Below, piece after piece: positions 49,041-57,857 of a stretch of DNA of 64,000 nt. Each line of letters begins with the position of its first letter. Position 1 is the first letter of the stretch. A program made the translations under genes and the position numbers. Where the stretch lies: contig JALOBO010000003.1 of assembly GCA_023228225.1 (NCBI GenBank), positions 1 to 64,000 on the forward strand, in the 5' to 3' direction. The notes below the pieces were generated by a model. That model did no database searches. It was not told the origin of the DNA and worked only from the letters and a program-made list of their open reading frames with translations. The stretch comes from Clostridia bacterium (GTDB lineage: Bacteria > Bacillota > Clostridia > Christensenellales > UBA1242).

Positions 49041-52000
49041 TTATAGTTTCTTCAATGAACTTTTATTAATGTTTTGAGAAGACGATTGTATTGATGTTGT
49101 TGCAGTAGTACTTACCTTTTCTGTTACTGTTGTTTTTGCGTATTTAGCAGTTACATCAACATCAAATGAAAATGCTGTTTCATTTAACATATAGATATCT
49201 AATCCGATTCGTTTTTCATATGTTAAGTTTATATTTGAATCCGAATTTATGTCAGCAGACCAACCGCCAACAAATCCTTTATCCATTTCATCATGAAAAT
49301 CTGTCATTCTGTATTGGAAATAAATTGGTATTTGAATAGTTGAACTATCATTTGCTTTTACAATTTTCTTTGCTCTAAAATCGGTTCCATCGACTAATAA
49401 TTGGTCGAATGTTGCAGGCCCAACGAATAAATACGCGCCACATGTTTGTCTTCCTATCAAATATCTGTCATGCGGATAAAAACCTAATTTATCAGGATAA
49501 CCGTATGCATGTGGAAATTCACCGCCTTGCGTATAACTTTCTGTACTCATCATGAATGTTAATTGTTTTGTACCGTTGTCTTTTGATGCGTCAACATTAA
49601 AATTGTAAGCATGTTTAAATGCAGATGCGCGTAACGGTCCTGACCAATTTCCTGTTGTCCAATCATAACCAATTTGTGGCGTCATGTAACTTCCGTTAAA
49701 AGATAATGTAGATGATGTATTCCACTCGCTTGGTGTTGATTTTTGCAATATAGGACATTTGGTATGAATACAAAATTCTGTTAATTTACCACCACCCGTA
49801 GGTGTTGTTGTGATATCTTTTGTAGTATCCCAAATCCACGATTTTGCTGTTCCTGTTGCTTGTGTAGGAATTAATGCTCTATCTGCAGTTGTTGTAGGCT
49901 CTATGTACAAATCATTTATTAAACCTATGTCTTTATAACGTAAATACATGAATTGTGATTTCAATTGGCCAGAAGATAATACAGCACTTCTAATATTACT
50001 GTTACTACTGTTAGGATTACATTCATCAGGACTTAATGACATGTTACAAATTGGAACCATATCATATTTACGTTTTACAAAATAATCATATACATCAGGT
50101 GATGATGTATTATAAGAAGGAGTTGCAACACGCGTACTTTCTAATTTTTCACCTAGGCCACCTGGGAATCTAGAAATTAATTCTAAATTTGTTCCACCTG
50201 TGTTTGATAATTGAATAACATATTTTTTTGTAATGATTGCACCCTTTTGTTCAGATGCAGCCAATTTTGCAATTTCATCAACGTAATAGCCTGCAAATAA
50301 TTTAATGCTTGAACCATTTGATAAGCTAACAGCATTACCAGTTTCATCAATAATTTTTACATCAAGTGTTGGACCTATATTATTTAATTGGTCTTGCAAT
50401 TGTTTTATAAGTAAATCTTGCGATTTCAATTTTTCGTATAGACTAATTATCATGCCAGCAGTATCAAAGAAACCTGAATTAATGGTATCTGCGTGATGTG
50501 GCCAATATTGATTTCCTGTTTGTGTTGCTGATGATAAATGCAAATCTAAACCTTGAGCATTTAATGTTTCTTGAAATTTAACACGTGTTTCTTCAGCAGC
50601 AGCATTTGATAATGCAACTTGTGCTTCATCATTTTTCAATAATTCAATTGGAAAATCTTCTGTTAAAACATTTGACCACCCAGAAAGTATTGGATTTAAT
50701 GGCCAACCTGCTTCAGATATTGCACGAACTTTTATTTCAACTTTTTCACCCTTTGTGATAGGTATATCTATTTGGTTTATATTTTCAACTTCAGGGTCTT
50801 CAATATTTTCTGCTTTCCATTTATAATTGCCATCAACAGGATCATAGTATTTTTTTCTAACTGGTGATTTGACAAAATTCCATGGTGAGAAAGTTCCACG
50901 TTTCACTTGGTTATTTGCACTTGTAAATGAAAATTGCTGTGCTTGTGAAGGCGTGCCATCTAATTTTAAATATCTGTATGCATATTCAAATTGTATAATG
51001 TTTTGTTCTCCAGTATCAGTATTATGTACAGCACTTGGAATATCAAAGAATCCTCTTATTCGATATTTAGGTTTATCTAATGTTGCAGGATCATCTTTTG
51101 TGATTGATGTTAACTCTGCAATTGTTGATGCGTATAATGCTGATTTTGATGTCTTATCTCTAATTGCAGCATCAAGTGAGTTTTTTACCGCACGTCTTTC
51201 AGCTTCTGTTTTAAATTTAGTATTACCTAGAACTTGTTTTTTATCAGATATTGATTTTTCAAGTTGTGCAATTTCAGATGCTAATTTAACTTTATCTGCA
51301 CCTTTTTTACGAATATCATCAAGTTCTTTTGTACTAAATATATGCGAATTTACTTGAACTACTTGAAAATTACCAGCAGTTAATGTAGGTGTGTTTGGCA
51401 CTTCTCCATATACAGCAGGTATTGGATTTTCTTTTGCTGCTCCGATAATTACTTTACCAAAATCAGTTACATTTTTTTGATAATATTCATATAATGTTTG
51501 TTCGCCTGATGTTGTAATAATTTTCAAATCATTAGTAAAAAAAGCAGTTCCTTTTGACCATTCTGTTGAAAGTAAATAATTTTCATCATCAATAGATTTG
51601 AAGAACACAACTTGTCTTTCACCATAACCCACAGGTATATCTGCTTGTTTTGCTGCTTGCGCATCAGAATATAATGCTAAAATATCTGCTCCAATTGAAA
51701 TAGGATCATATCCATTTACGTTTTTTAATGTAACAGAATTTGTTGAAACATCAACTGATGTTATTTCATATATTGAGTTTTTAACTATAAATTGATTGCC
51801 TGTTGCTAACGTTAGATTATTACTAATAGTTGATAAGTTATCAGAATACATCAATGTATTTAGATAATATTTTCTATCAGTTGATACAACACCTGTAGAT
51901 GAAGTTATGTTAACATCTTTAATGTTTATAACATCAAAAGAACCATGATATCTTAAAATAGATAAAGGTAATTCTCTTATGTCTTCATCATCAACATATG

Positions 52001-52580
52001 TAATGCCATTTTTTGTTGCCCAAGAAATTAATTCATCAAGAACAATATCATTTCTTCCTTTTACATTTTCATTAAACAATGTAATTTTTGCATCAGAATC
52101 AGGCGTTAATATAATTCTTTTTGATTGAATTCTTTTTGCATTTTGTGGCACATACTTTGAAATATCAACACTTATATAAAGTAATGGGTTCAAGAAATTT
52201 TCAAAAAACCAATTAGGTTTTATTCTAAAATATAATGGTGTGTCTACTTGCGTAATTTTTGCAGGTTCTTTTGATACTTTTGCTTGATAAATTCTACTCC
52301 ATGTGCCATCAGAATTTCTAACGATACTTTGTCCGGTATCATTTAATCCAAGCATAGTTTGTAATGTATTATCAATTCTATCCATATATGACTTCATGAA
52401 TTTGTATGAAGGCATATTGTAAAGTATCTTATTACCATTTACGTCACTTAATTCAAAAGAAATAGATTCAGAGTCTGTTGTAACTGATTCACTAACTTTT
52501 TGCATTATCAGAAATGCGTTATTTTGCAAAACGATAAAATTTTGTATAAGTTCTGAAAATGAATTTTGAGATGTATTCAT
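49041..52580 (-). CDS. Large virion protein with coiled coil and FN3-like segment
   Basis: 1179 residues. The N-terminus (SFSELIQNFIVLQNNAFLIM) is helical. A coiled coil at about 415-470 (LASEIAQLEKSISDKKQVL) separates two regions. A fibronectin-III-like segment follows (EKVEIKVRAISEAGWPLNP, then LSGWSNVLTEDF). A second coiled coil (LYEKLKSQDLLIKQLQDQL) precedes a large C-terminal beta region with histidine- and tryptophan-rich patches. Layout suggests a baseplate hub or central-fiber-type protein. The last residues are Ser/Thr-rich. No enzyme motif seen. Confidence 0.65.
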   Translation of the reverse strand: MNTSQNSFSELIQNFIVLQNNAFLIMQKVSESVTTDSESISFELSDVNGNKILYNMPSYKFMKSYMDRIDNTLQTMLGLNDTGQSIVRNSDGTWSRIYQAKVSKEPAKITQVDTPLYFRIKPNWFFENFLNPLLYISVDISKYVPQNAKRIQSKRIILTPDSDAKITLFNENVKGRNDIVLDELISWATKNGITYVDDEDIRELPLSILRYHGSFDVINIKDVNITSSTGVVSTDRKYYLNTLMYSDNLSTISNNLTLATGNQFIVKNSIYEITSVDVSTNSVTLKNVNGYDPISIGADILALYSDAQAAKQADIPVGYGERQVVFFKSIDDENYLLSTEWSKGTAFFTNDLKIITTSGEQTLYEYYQKNVTDFGKVIIGAAKENPIPAVYGEVPNTPTLTAGNFQVVQVNSHIFSTKELDDIRKKGADKVKLASEIAQLEKSISDKKQVLGNTKFKTEAERRAVKNSLDAAIRDKTSKSALYASTIAELTSITKDDPATLDKPKYRIRGFFDIPSAVHNTDTGEQNIIQFEYAYRYLKLDGTPSQAQQFSFTSANNQVKRGTFSPWNFVKSPVRKKYYDPVDGNYKWKAENIEDPEVENINQIDIPITKGEKVEIKVRAISEAGWPLNPILSGWSNVLTEDFPIELLKNDEAQVALSNAAAEETRVKFQETLNAQGLDLHLSSATQTGNQYWPHHADTINSGFFDTAGMIISLYEKLKSQDLLIKQLQDQLNNIGPTLDVKIIDETGNAVSLSNGSSIKLFAGYYVDEIAKLAASEQKGAIITKKYVIQLSNTGGTNLELISRFPGGLGEKLESTRVATPSYNTSSPDVYDYFVKRKYDMVPICNMSLSPDECNPNSSNSNIRSAVLSSGQLKSQFMYLRYKDIGLINDLYIEPTTTADRALIPTQATGTAKSWIWDTTKDITTTPTGGGKLTEFCIHTKCPILQKSTPSEWNTSSTLSFNGSYMTPQIGYDWTTGNWSGPLRASAFKHAYNFNVDASKDNGTKQLTFMMSTESYTQGGEFPHAYGYPDKLGFYPHDRYLIGRQTCGAYLFVGPATFDQLLVDGTDFRAKKIVKANDSSTIQIPIYFQYRMTDFHDEMDKGFVGGWSADINSDSNINLTYEKRIGLDIYMLNETAFSFDVDVTAKYAKTTVTEKVSTTATTSIQSSSQNINKSSLKKL

Positions 52581-52597
52581 ATATAGTTTGTTTATTT

Positions 52598-54826
52598 TTA
52601 AAATATATCAGTTACGAATTTTAAATTATCTGCATCAATACAGATAAGTTCAATCACCGGTTTATTATTTCTTATGGTAAATTGGTCATACGTAATAATT
52701 GCTGCTTGTGTATTGTATTTATAACCAGTGTTTAATTTGTCTAATGCATCAGTATAAATGAAAAGATTAAATGTGCCATTTTCATTATCCATATTTAAAC
52801 CGTTTTCAAAACTGATTCTTAATTTTTGCCCAACTTCCCATTTATTATTTGTATCATCAGCATACATGTAAATATCTCTATCAATTAATAATGGGGTACC
52901 ATAAGTACCGTCTGATATTCTTATGTAATTATCGAATGTTACAAGAGGATGAATGTACTTATACAATTTTGCCAACATTGTAAAATCTGTGCCTATTTGA
53001 ATAACCGGTTTTGCTCCTATGTTAAATCCTTGTCTTGTATTTGCAATTGTAACGTATGAGCCTGTACTTCTATCAATGTTTATTCCTGCACCTTGTTTAA
53101 TAGAATCAAGGTTATATGACATTTGAACTGAAGTATAATTTTTGTAAATGTTAGTTATTTCTTCATAGTTTTTATTCAATAAAGCAACTAAATTTTCATT
53201 ATTTAGCATAACGGCTGCAGCATCGTCTAATTGTTTTTGTATAGAGTCGATTTGCGCAGATAAATCGTCGTACGTTTGTTGTCCGTAAATTAAACTTTTT
53301 ATTTGGTCAAGTTCAGTTAAAACATCTTTGTATGTTGATATGTGTGCAGTTAAAAGATCATTAGAATTACGCATTTCAGATAAAGCATCTAAGTATAAAT
53401 GCAATGAATATGTATTATAATCATTTATCGAAATTTCAACAGCAGGATCTTGTGCAGTTACATCATAACGTATGTTAAGTTTAAACGCATATGCATTTCC
53501 GTTTTGTTGTAAAATAGTATCAGGCTTGTATTTTGTAATTGGCTGCATATAACTGCTAACGCCAGGAACAGTATCAATGTTATCTAAAAATAATACTCCA
53601 AAAAGATTTGTTACGTAATCAGATGGATTATCTTCATTATATACATCGTAATAAACAAGTACAGTATTGAAACTGAATGATTCTGCATAAGCTGATGCAT
53701 TATATTCACCTAGATTTTTTATATCTGAACTTGTTGCAATTTTATTGTAAACAGAAGGTTGAAATTCTAATGAAATACCGTCTAATCTATTTCTAATGAA
53801 TTTGATATTTTGAAATTCCTCAGTATCGTTAGGATTTTGTCCAATTGCAAATATATCATTTTGTGCGTTATTAAAAGTAACTGGCTCAAGGTGATATGTA
53901 TCTTTGTCTGCTGTTGGAAACCACCATTTAAAATCAGGTGCTGTTGAATCAACCCATACCATTGATACTGGATTAAAGTACCAACAAGCTGCATCTGCAA
54001 CATTAAAATTATCTAATGAATCATAGTGTGCATTTATTCTTAAACCCGCAGGGTGTACATCATCAACAGATCTTCCATAAATAACCCCATCATTTAATGG
54101 GTCAACTGGAAGATTTTTGAAAATCATGTCTTCCTTGTAATTATTGTCTGATATTGCATTAAACAAAACATCACGAGTAGAACCGTGATTTGTAGGTATA
54201 TGCACATATACTTCAGAATATGAATTTGCGGGGTTTTTAACAGAATTTATAACGTTAATATTGCCAATGTATTTTACAACGCGTTCGTATATAAAATTAC
54301 CGTTTGCATCATATGTTTCATCTTCTTCAACATATCGTGCACCGAATGCAGTACCATTAGATGAATTTACCGCTAATTCATTTGAATTAGCTTGTCTAAA
54401 TCGTATTGCACCAATTTCTTTAAGCCATTTAAAAAATACACGTTCCGATACAGTTCGTGGGTTATCAATCGTATACGTATCTTCTGCTGTTATTAAAGTT
54501 TCTAGGTTATAGTAATAATTTTGAAAACTTTCAGCAAATGTATTATTATTTTCAACCGAATCCATCATATCAGCATAAAATTTATATGCTGCTGCAGGTG
54601 TATCTAATTGAATGTGATTAGGTTTAGGCATTGCCGTGTTTCCAAAATCAGCATTCGAATATCGTAATCTTTTTAGTTCAGGCAATTTCAATAAAGAAAA
54701 GTTACTGAATCTAAACTTATTTTTTGATTCGGATAATGTTAATTGCAAATCTTCAGCTGCAGATGAACATGTGTAAAACGTGCCACCTTGTGTTTTGATT
54801 GGCTTTATAAAAGGAGCAATCTTCAT
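52598..54826 (-). CDS. Virion protein of unknown function
   Basis: 742 residues starting MKIAPFIKPIKTQGGTFYT. N-terminal and C-terminal beta regions flank a coiled coil at about 500-560 (LIYGQQTYDDLSAQIDSIQ, then LNNENLVALLNKNYEEI). The C-terminal part (GTPLLIDRDIYMYADDTNN) looks like a carbohydrate-binding-type or fiber domain but cannot be assigned. It lies in a run with the 241- and 1179-residue genes, gaps 17-22 bases. Confidence 0.62.
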   Translation of the reverse strand: MKIAPFIKPIKTQGGTFYTCSSAAEDLQLTLSESKNKFRFSNFSLLKLPELKRLRYSNADFGNTAMPKPNHIQLDTPAAAYKFYADMMDSVENNNTFAESFQNYYYNLETLITAEDTYTIDNPRTVSERVFFKWLKEIGAIRFRQANSNELAVNSSNGTAFGARYVEEDETYDANGNFIYERVVKYIGNINVINSVKNPANSYSEVYVHIPTNHGSTRDVLFNAISDNNYKEDMIFKNLPVDPLNDGVIYGRSVDDVHPAGLRINAHYDSLDNFNVADAACWYFNPVSMVWVDSTAPDFKWWFPTADKDTYHLEPVTFNNAQNDIFAIGQNPNDTEEFQNIKFIRNRLDGISLEFQPSVYNKIATSSDIKNLGEYNASAYAESFSFNTVLVYYDVYNEDNPSDYVTNLFGVLFLDNIDTVPGVSSYMQPITKYKPDTILQQNGNAYAFKLNIRYDVTAQDPAVEISINDYNTYSLHLYLDALSEMRNSNDLLTAHISTYKDVLTELDQIKSLIYGQQTYDDLSAQIDSIQKQLDDAAAVMLNNENLVALLNKNYEEITNIYKNYTSVQMSYNLDSIKQGAGINIDRSTGSYVTIANTRQGFNIGAKPVIQIGTDFTMLAKLYKYIHPLVTFDNYIRISDGTYGTPLLIDRDIYMYADDTNNKWEVGQKLRISFENGLNMDNENGTFNLFIYTDALDKLNTGYKYNTQAAIITYDQFTIRNNKPVIELICIDADNLKFVTDIF

Positions 54827-54848
54827 ATCTTACTTTTGTTTATTTTAA

Positions 54849-55574
54849 TTAAATTGTAACTTGAGATAAATCAGTAATACCAGCAACAGATATTACTTCC
54901 CATGCATTAGTTGCACTTGCGAATTGTAAAATCAATTTCAATTTACCTAAAATTGTTGGCGTAGCACTTATTGTTGCAATTGTAGTTCCTACTGCATTTT
55001 TCAATGTTAATGCGCCACTAGCAAATGTACCTGGGACATTATGTAAAATCAAAATTTGTCCATCAACGCCATTTTCGATTGTTGCTTGTGTTGTTGTGTT
55101 CCAAGTAATTGATGCTGTTGATGATCCTGTTGATACTAATGGCGATTCTGGTGTAGGATTAACTGATGTTCTACGAGATACTATTAAAGCATCACCAAAT
55201 AATGTTTTTATTCCTACAGTTAATGCTTTATCTGCACCGCTTAAATTGACATTACTAGAAAAATTTGTTACATCATTAATATTCACTATGCTATTAACAG
55301 TTACCGATGTAGTTTGGCCAATTGTTCCTAATGTTAAGTTACCTGCAATAACGCCAGTTCCTTCACAGTTAAAGATAACATCTGTAATTGGACGAGAATA
55401 TTTTTTAATTAAAGTTGTCCCAATAGTTAATGATCCACCTGTTGTTGATGTATTTAAAAATGTTTCAATTTTATTTGCCTCGTCAGCTAAAATTTTAAAG
55501 TTTGATGCAATGTCAGGACGAGAAGATGCCATATTATCGCTACCAAGAATGTCTTTTATCACTATTTGTGCCAT
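54849..55574 (-). CDS. Fiber-like virion protein
   Basis: 241 residues. After an N-terminal helix (PDIASNFKILADEANKIETF), sequence of the repeating strand type appears: GSLTIGTTLIKK, GNLTLGTIGQTTSVTVN and NVNLSGADKALTVGI, as in beta-helical fibers and neck whiskers. The C-terminal domain (GVDGQILILHNVPGTF) resembles domains found at phage fiber tips. Short for a fiber, so likely an adaptor or short fiber. Its GAATATATA element lies 21 bases upstream. Confidence 0.6.
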   Translation of the reverse strand: MAQIVIKDILGSDNMASSRPDIASNFKILADEANKIETFLNTSTTGGSLTIGTTLIKKYSRPITDVIFNCEGTGVIAGNLTLGTIGQTTSVTVNSIVNINDVTNFSSNVNLSGADKALTVGIKTLFGDALIVSRRTSVNPTPESPLVSTGSSTASITWNTTTQATIENGVDGQILILHNVPGTFASGALTLKNAVGTTIATISATPTILGKLKLILQFASATNAWEVISVAGITDLSQVTI

Positions 55575-55594
55575 GATGTATATTATTTTTATTT

Positions 55595-55603
55595 TATATA
55601 TTC
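55595..55603 (-). promoter_or_regulatory. Candidate phage promoter element GAATATATA
   Basis: Exact copy 21 bases before the fiber-like gene at 54849-55574, in the short gap after the exonuclease gene. Confidence 0.5.
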
Positions 55604-55624
55604 CTTAAAATTTTTATTCTAATT

Positions 55625-56320
55625 TTAAGATTGCAAATTTGCAATTGCATGAGCAGCATTAACAAGTGCCATTACGTCAGCTTCACAATATTTTACAATA
55701 TCGTTAATTCTGCCAGCGTAAAAATATGCATGCACCATTGTACCGTCCATTTCTGATTTAGGGCTAGGAACACCTAAAGAATATGCCATTTCATCAAATG
55801 TAACTGATTCGTAAGATGAACTTTTCCAAAACTCCATTAAATCTAAACATGTTATATCCCATGGTTTTTTGTTATACGTTGAAATGTTGCCAGATGGCAC
55901 AATTCCATTCATACACATTTTTTTGAACACCCAAGGAATATCGAACGATTTTATATTATAGCCGCATAAAGTTAAGTTAACAGAATGCACTTGGTCGAAT
56001 ACTTTTTTTGCTTCTTTAATCAATAAAGATTCATCTTCATTTTTTATACTGCCGAGTTTTAGTGAGCCGTCAGTATTATAATATGCGTATGATATACATA
56101 CAATTCTGCCATATTCTGCAATTAATGATGCATTCTTTTGATAGCATTCATCTACAGTTCCAGTCCATTGTAAATCGTTTGGATTTTGTTTTTGTTTACG
56201 TTTTACTTTTCCTTCGAATAAGTGTGCACCTCTTTCATCGTTTTTTGAAAAAGAATTAAAATCAGAATATTTGCCCGCTGTTTCGATATCCCAATAAAAA
56301 AGTTTGTTTGCGTTAATCAT
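55625..56320 (-). CDS. DnaQ/PolB-type 3'-5' exonuclease
   Basis: RNase H-fold exonuclease. ExoI FYWDIETAG (D and E), ExoII LCGYNIKSFDIPWVFKKM and ExoIII YCEADVMALVN are clear; CLDLMEFW supplies another conserved acidic segment. It resembles the stand-alone exonuclease family related to polymerase B proofreading domains. It could assist a split polymerase, although the polymerase fragment at 13850-15241 has its own exonuclease motifs. It lies between virion genes, an unusual place for a DNA enzyme. A GTATATAATTT element lies about 38 bases upstream. Confidence 0.85.
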   Translation of the reverse strand: MINANKLFYWDIETAGKYSDFNSFSKNDERGAHLFEGKVKRKQKQNPNDLQWTGTVDECYQKNASLIAEYGRIVCISYAYYNTDGSLKLGSIKNEDESLLIKEAKKVFDQVHSVNLTLCGYNIKSFDIPWVFKKMCMNGIVPSGNISTYNKKPWDITCLDLMEFWKSSSYESVTFDEMAYSLGVPSPKSEMDGTMVHAYFYAGRINDIVKYCEADVMALVNAAHAIANLQS

Positions 56321-56473
56321 TGTTAGAAATTTAAAGATTCTTATATAGTTAGTTATAAATTATATACATAATAAAAAAATAGTTTATTTAAAAGTTTTTC
56401 TTCAAAAATGAAACTATTTCTGAAATCTGAATATAATAATTACTCAATTTCGGTAAGGGTAGTATAGTAGTAG

Positions 56474-56572
56474 GTAGACTAAATACTCAGGTAAACTCAG
56501 GTTATTCTCAGTTTACTTTAATTATACATTTCTATAGGTAAAAACTCAGGTTATTCTCAGTCGCTAGTCTAC
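56474..56572. repeat. Direct repeats inside an inverted repeat, regulatory region
   Basis: In the 257-base gap between the HAD and exonuclease genes, AAACTCAGGTTATTCTCAGT occurs twice, at 56493-56512 and 56542-56561, preceded each time by AGGTAA(A). A third partial ACTCAGG lies just left. GTAGACT (56474-56480) and AGTCTAC (56566-56572) flank the block as an inverted repeat. No ORF is present. It could be an operator, a recombination site or a structured RNA. Confidence 0.6.
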
Positions 56573-56577
56573 ACTAG

Positions 56578-57135
56578 TTAAACTTTTACTGTATTAATTG
56601 AAACATTAGGTATTGATTCTTCTAATGATTTAGCCATTTGCAGATTCTCTGCATTATCATCAAAAAAGGTTAAATCTTTATAGCCTTGTTTAATCAATCT
56701 TATAATAGCTTCCTGTTTTCGTTCTGCAGTACTACCTTGTAAATTCCATTTAGGATCTCCAATTGCAATTACCAATTGTGGAAGAATATCAATTTTATGA
56801 TATAGAAAAAATTCTCTAATCATATCAGATTTTTGTCTAGCAGTAAGTATACATATGTGTGTGCCTTTTTGGTATTCGTGTTTAAGCAATAACATGTATT
56901 TTGTTAATTTGGATTTTCGTAATATGCCATAATCCTGGAAATCATCAAAGTTCAATATTCTGCCTTCCTTTTCAACATACGTATTATATTCTGCAGGTGT
57001 TAATTCTTTAACCAAACTACCAGTTGCCGCATCCATTACTTTAATTTTTGCTTTACTTATGACTAACGTGTCATCTAAATCAAATATCATTAATTTATCA
57101 GAACTTTTCCCTTTTATGTTAAATCCTTCGTTCAT
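56578..57135 (-). CDS. HAD-superfamily phosphatase
   Basis: 185 residues with the HAD motifs MIFDLDDTLVIS (nucleophile aspartate), CILTARQKSD (motif II threonine), AIGDPKW (lysine for motif III) and TFFDDNAENLQM (motif IV acidic pair). The polynucleotide-phosphatase type fits the layout and T4 polynucleotide kinase has a similar phosphatase domain, but no kinase domain is present. Substrate unknown. Lies among virion genes with a 2-base gap to the FN3 protein. Confidence 0.82.
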   Translation of the reverse strand: MNEGFNIKGKSSDKLMIFDLDDTLVISKAKIKVMDAATGSLVKELTPAEYNTYVEKEGRILNFDDFQDYGILRKSKLTKYMLLLKHEYQKGTHICILTARQKSDMIREFFLYHKIDILPQLVIAIGDPKWNLQGSTAERKQEAIIRLIKQGYKDLTFFDDNAENLQMAKSLEESIPNVSINTVKV

Positions 57136-57137
57136 TA

Positions 57138-57857
57138 TTAAATAGTTTTAAATGTTAATGATGGACTATAAATAGAACAATCATTTTCGTAATTTGCAAG
57201 TACTCTAATTTCATATGTTTCATCATAATCTAAATTATCGAAATGATATTTAGATTCAGTTATATTTTCAATATATATCCATTCAGAATTTGCGGTATAT
57301 AATTTTTTTCTGTATGATAGATTAAACGATACTGCATTTGTATTTTCATTTGTAAAATAAAAATCCAAAGAAACTGTGTTTGATGATCTTACAAGATTTG
57401 TTACATACAAATTATTTGGATAGTTTTTATTTAACGAATCGCTAATTATATATGCAAAATTGCACTTTAACAATTCATCAGCATCACTGTTTGCAATGTC
57501 TGTATTTGATAATACAGATATAAAAGTTGATATAGTATCAGTTGTTACATTAGTAACTTTTAGTACTACATCGTTTTCAGCATTAATATTAGGAAGTGTT
57601 TTATTACGAAATGCACATAATATTTCCTGTCCTATAAAAATTCTATTAGGCAATACATTAGAATTGCCATTGACATAATCTCCGGTAACTGTCAATAAAT
57701 AACTTTTAACATTTTTTGGTACACCTGATGGACCTGTGACAGGTTGTTCTGTTACAATTGAAACTGCAATGTCTAAATCATTCGCATTAATTAAACCGAT
57801 GTTGCCATCACTATTAGCATTTTCAATAATAGTATATAAGTCGCCAATTTTTCTCAT
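57138..57857 (-). CDS. Virion protein with fibronectin-III-like domain
   Basis: 239 residues. The C-terminal ~90 residues match a fibronectin type III domain: VSLDFYFTNENTNAVSFNLS, then WIYIENITESKYHFDNL and the hallmark YDETYEIRVLANYEND. The N-terminal part is unrecognised. FN3 modules decorate many phage tail proteins and may bind cell-surface glycans. Its ATG overlaps the stop of the 1546-residue gene (TAATG), so translation is coupled. Confidence 0.7.
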   Translation of the reverse strand: MRKIGDLYTIIENANSDGNIGLINANDLDIAVSIVTEQPVTGPSGVPKNVKSYLLTVTGDYVNGNSNVLPNRIFIGQEILCAFRNKTLPNINAENDVVLKVTNVTTDTISTFISVLSNTDIANSDADELLKCNFAYIISDSLNKNYPNNLYVTNLVRSSNTVSLDFYFTNENTNAVSFNLSYRKKLYTANSEWIYIENITESKYHFDNLDYDETYEIRVLANYENDCSIYSPSLTFKTI

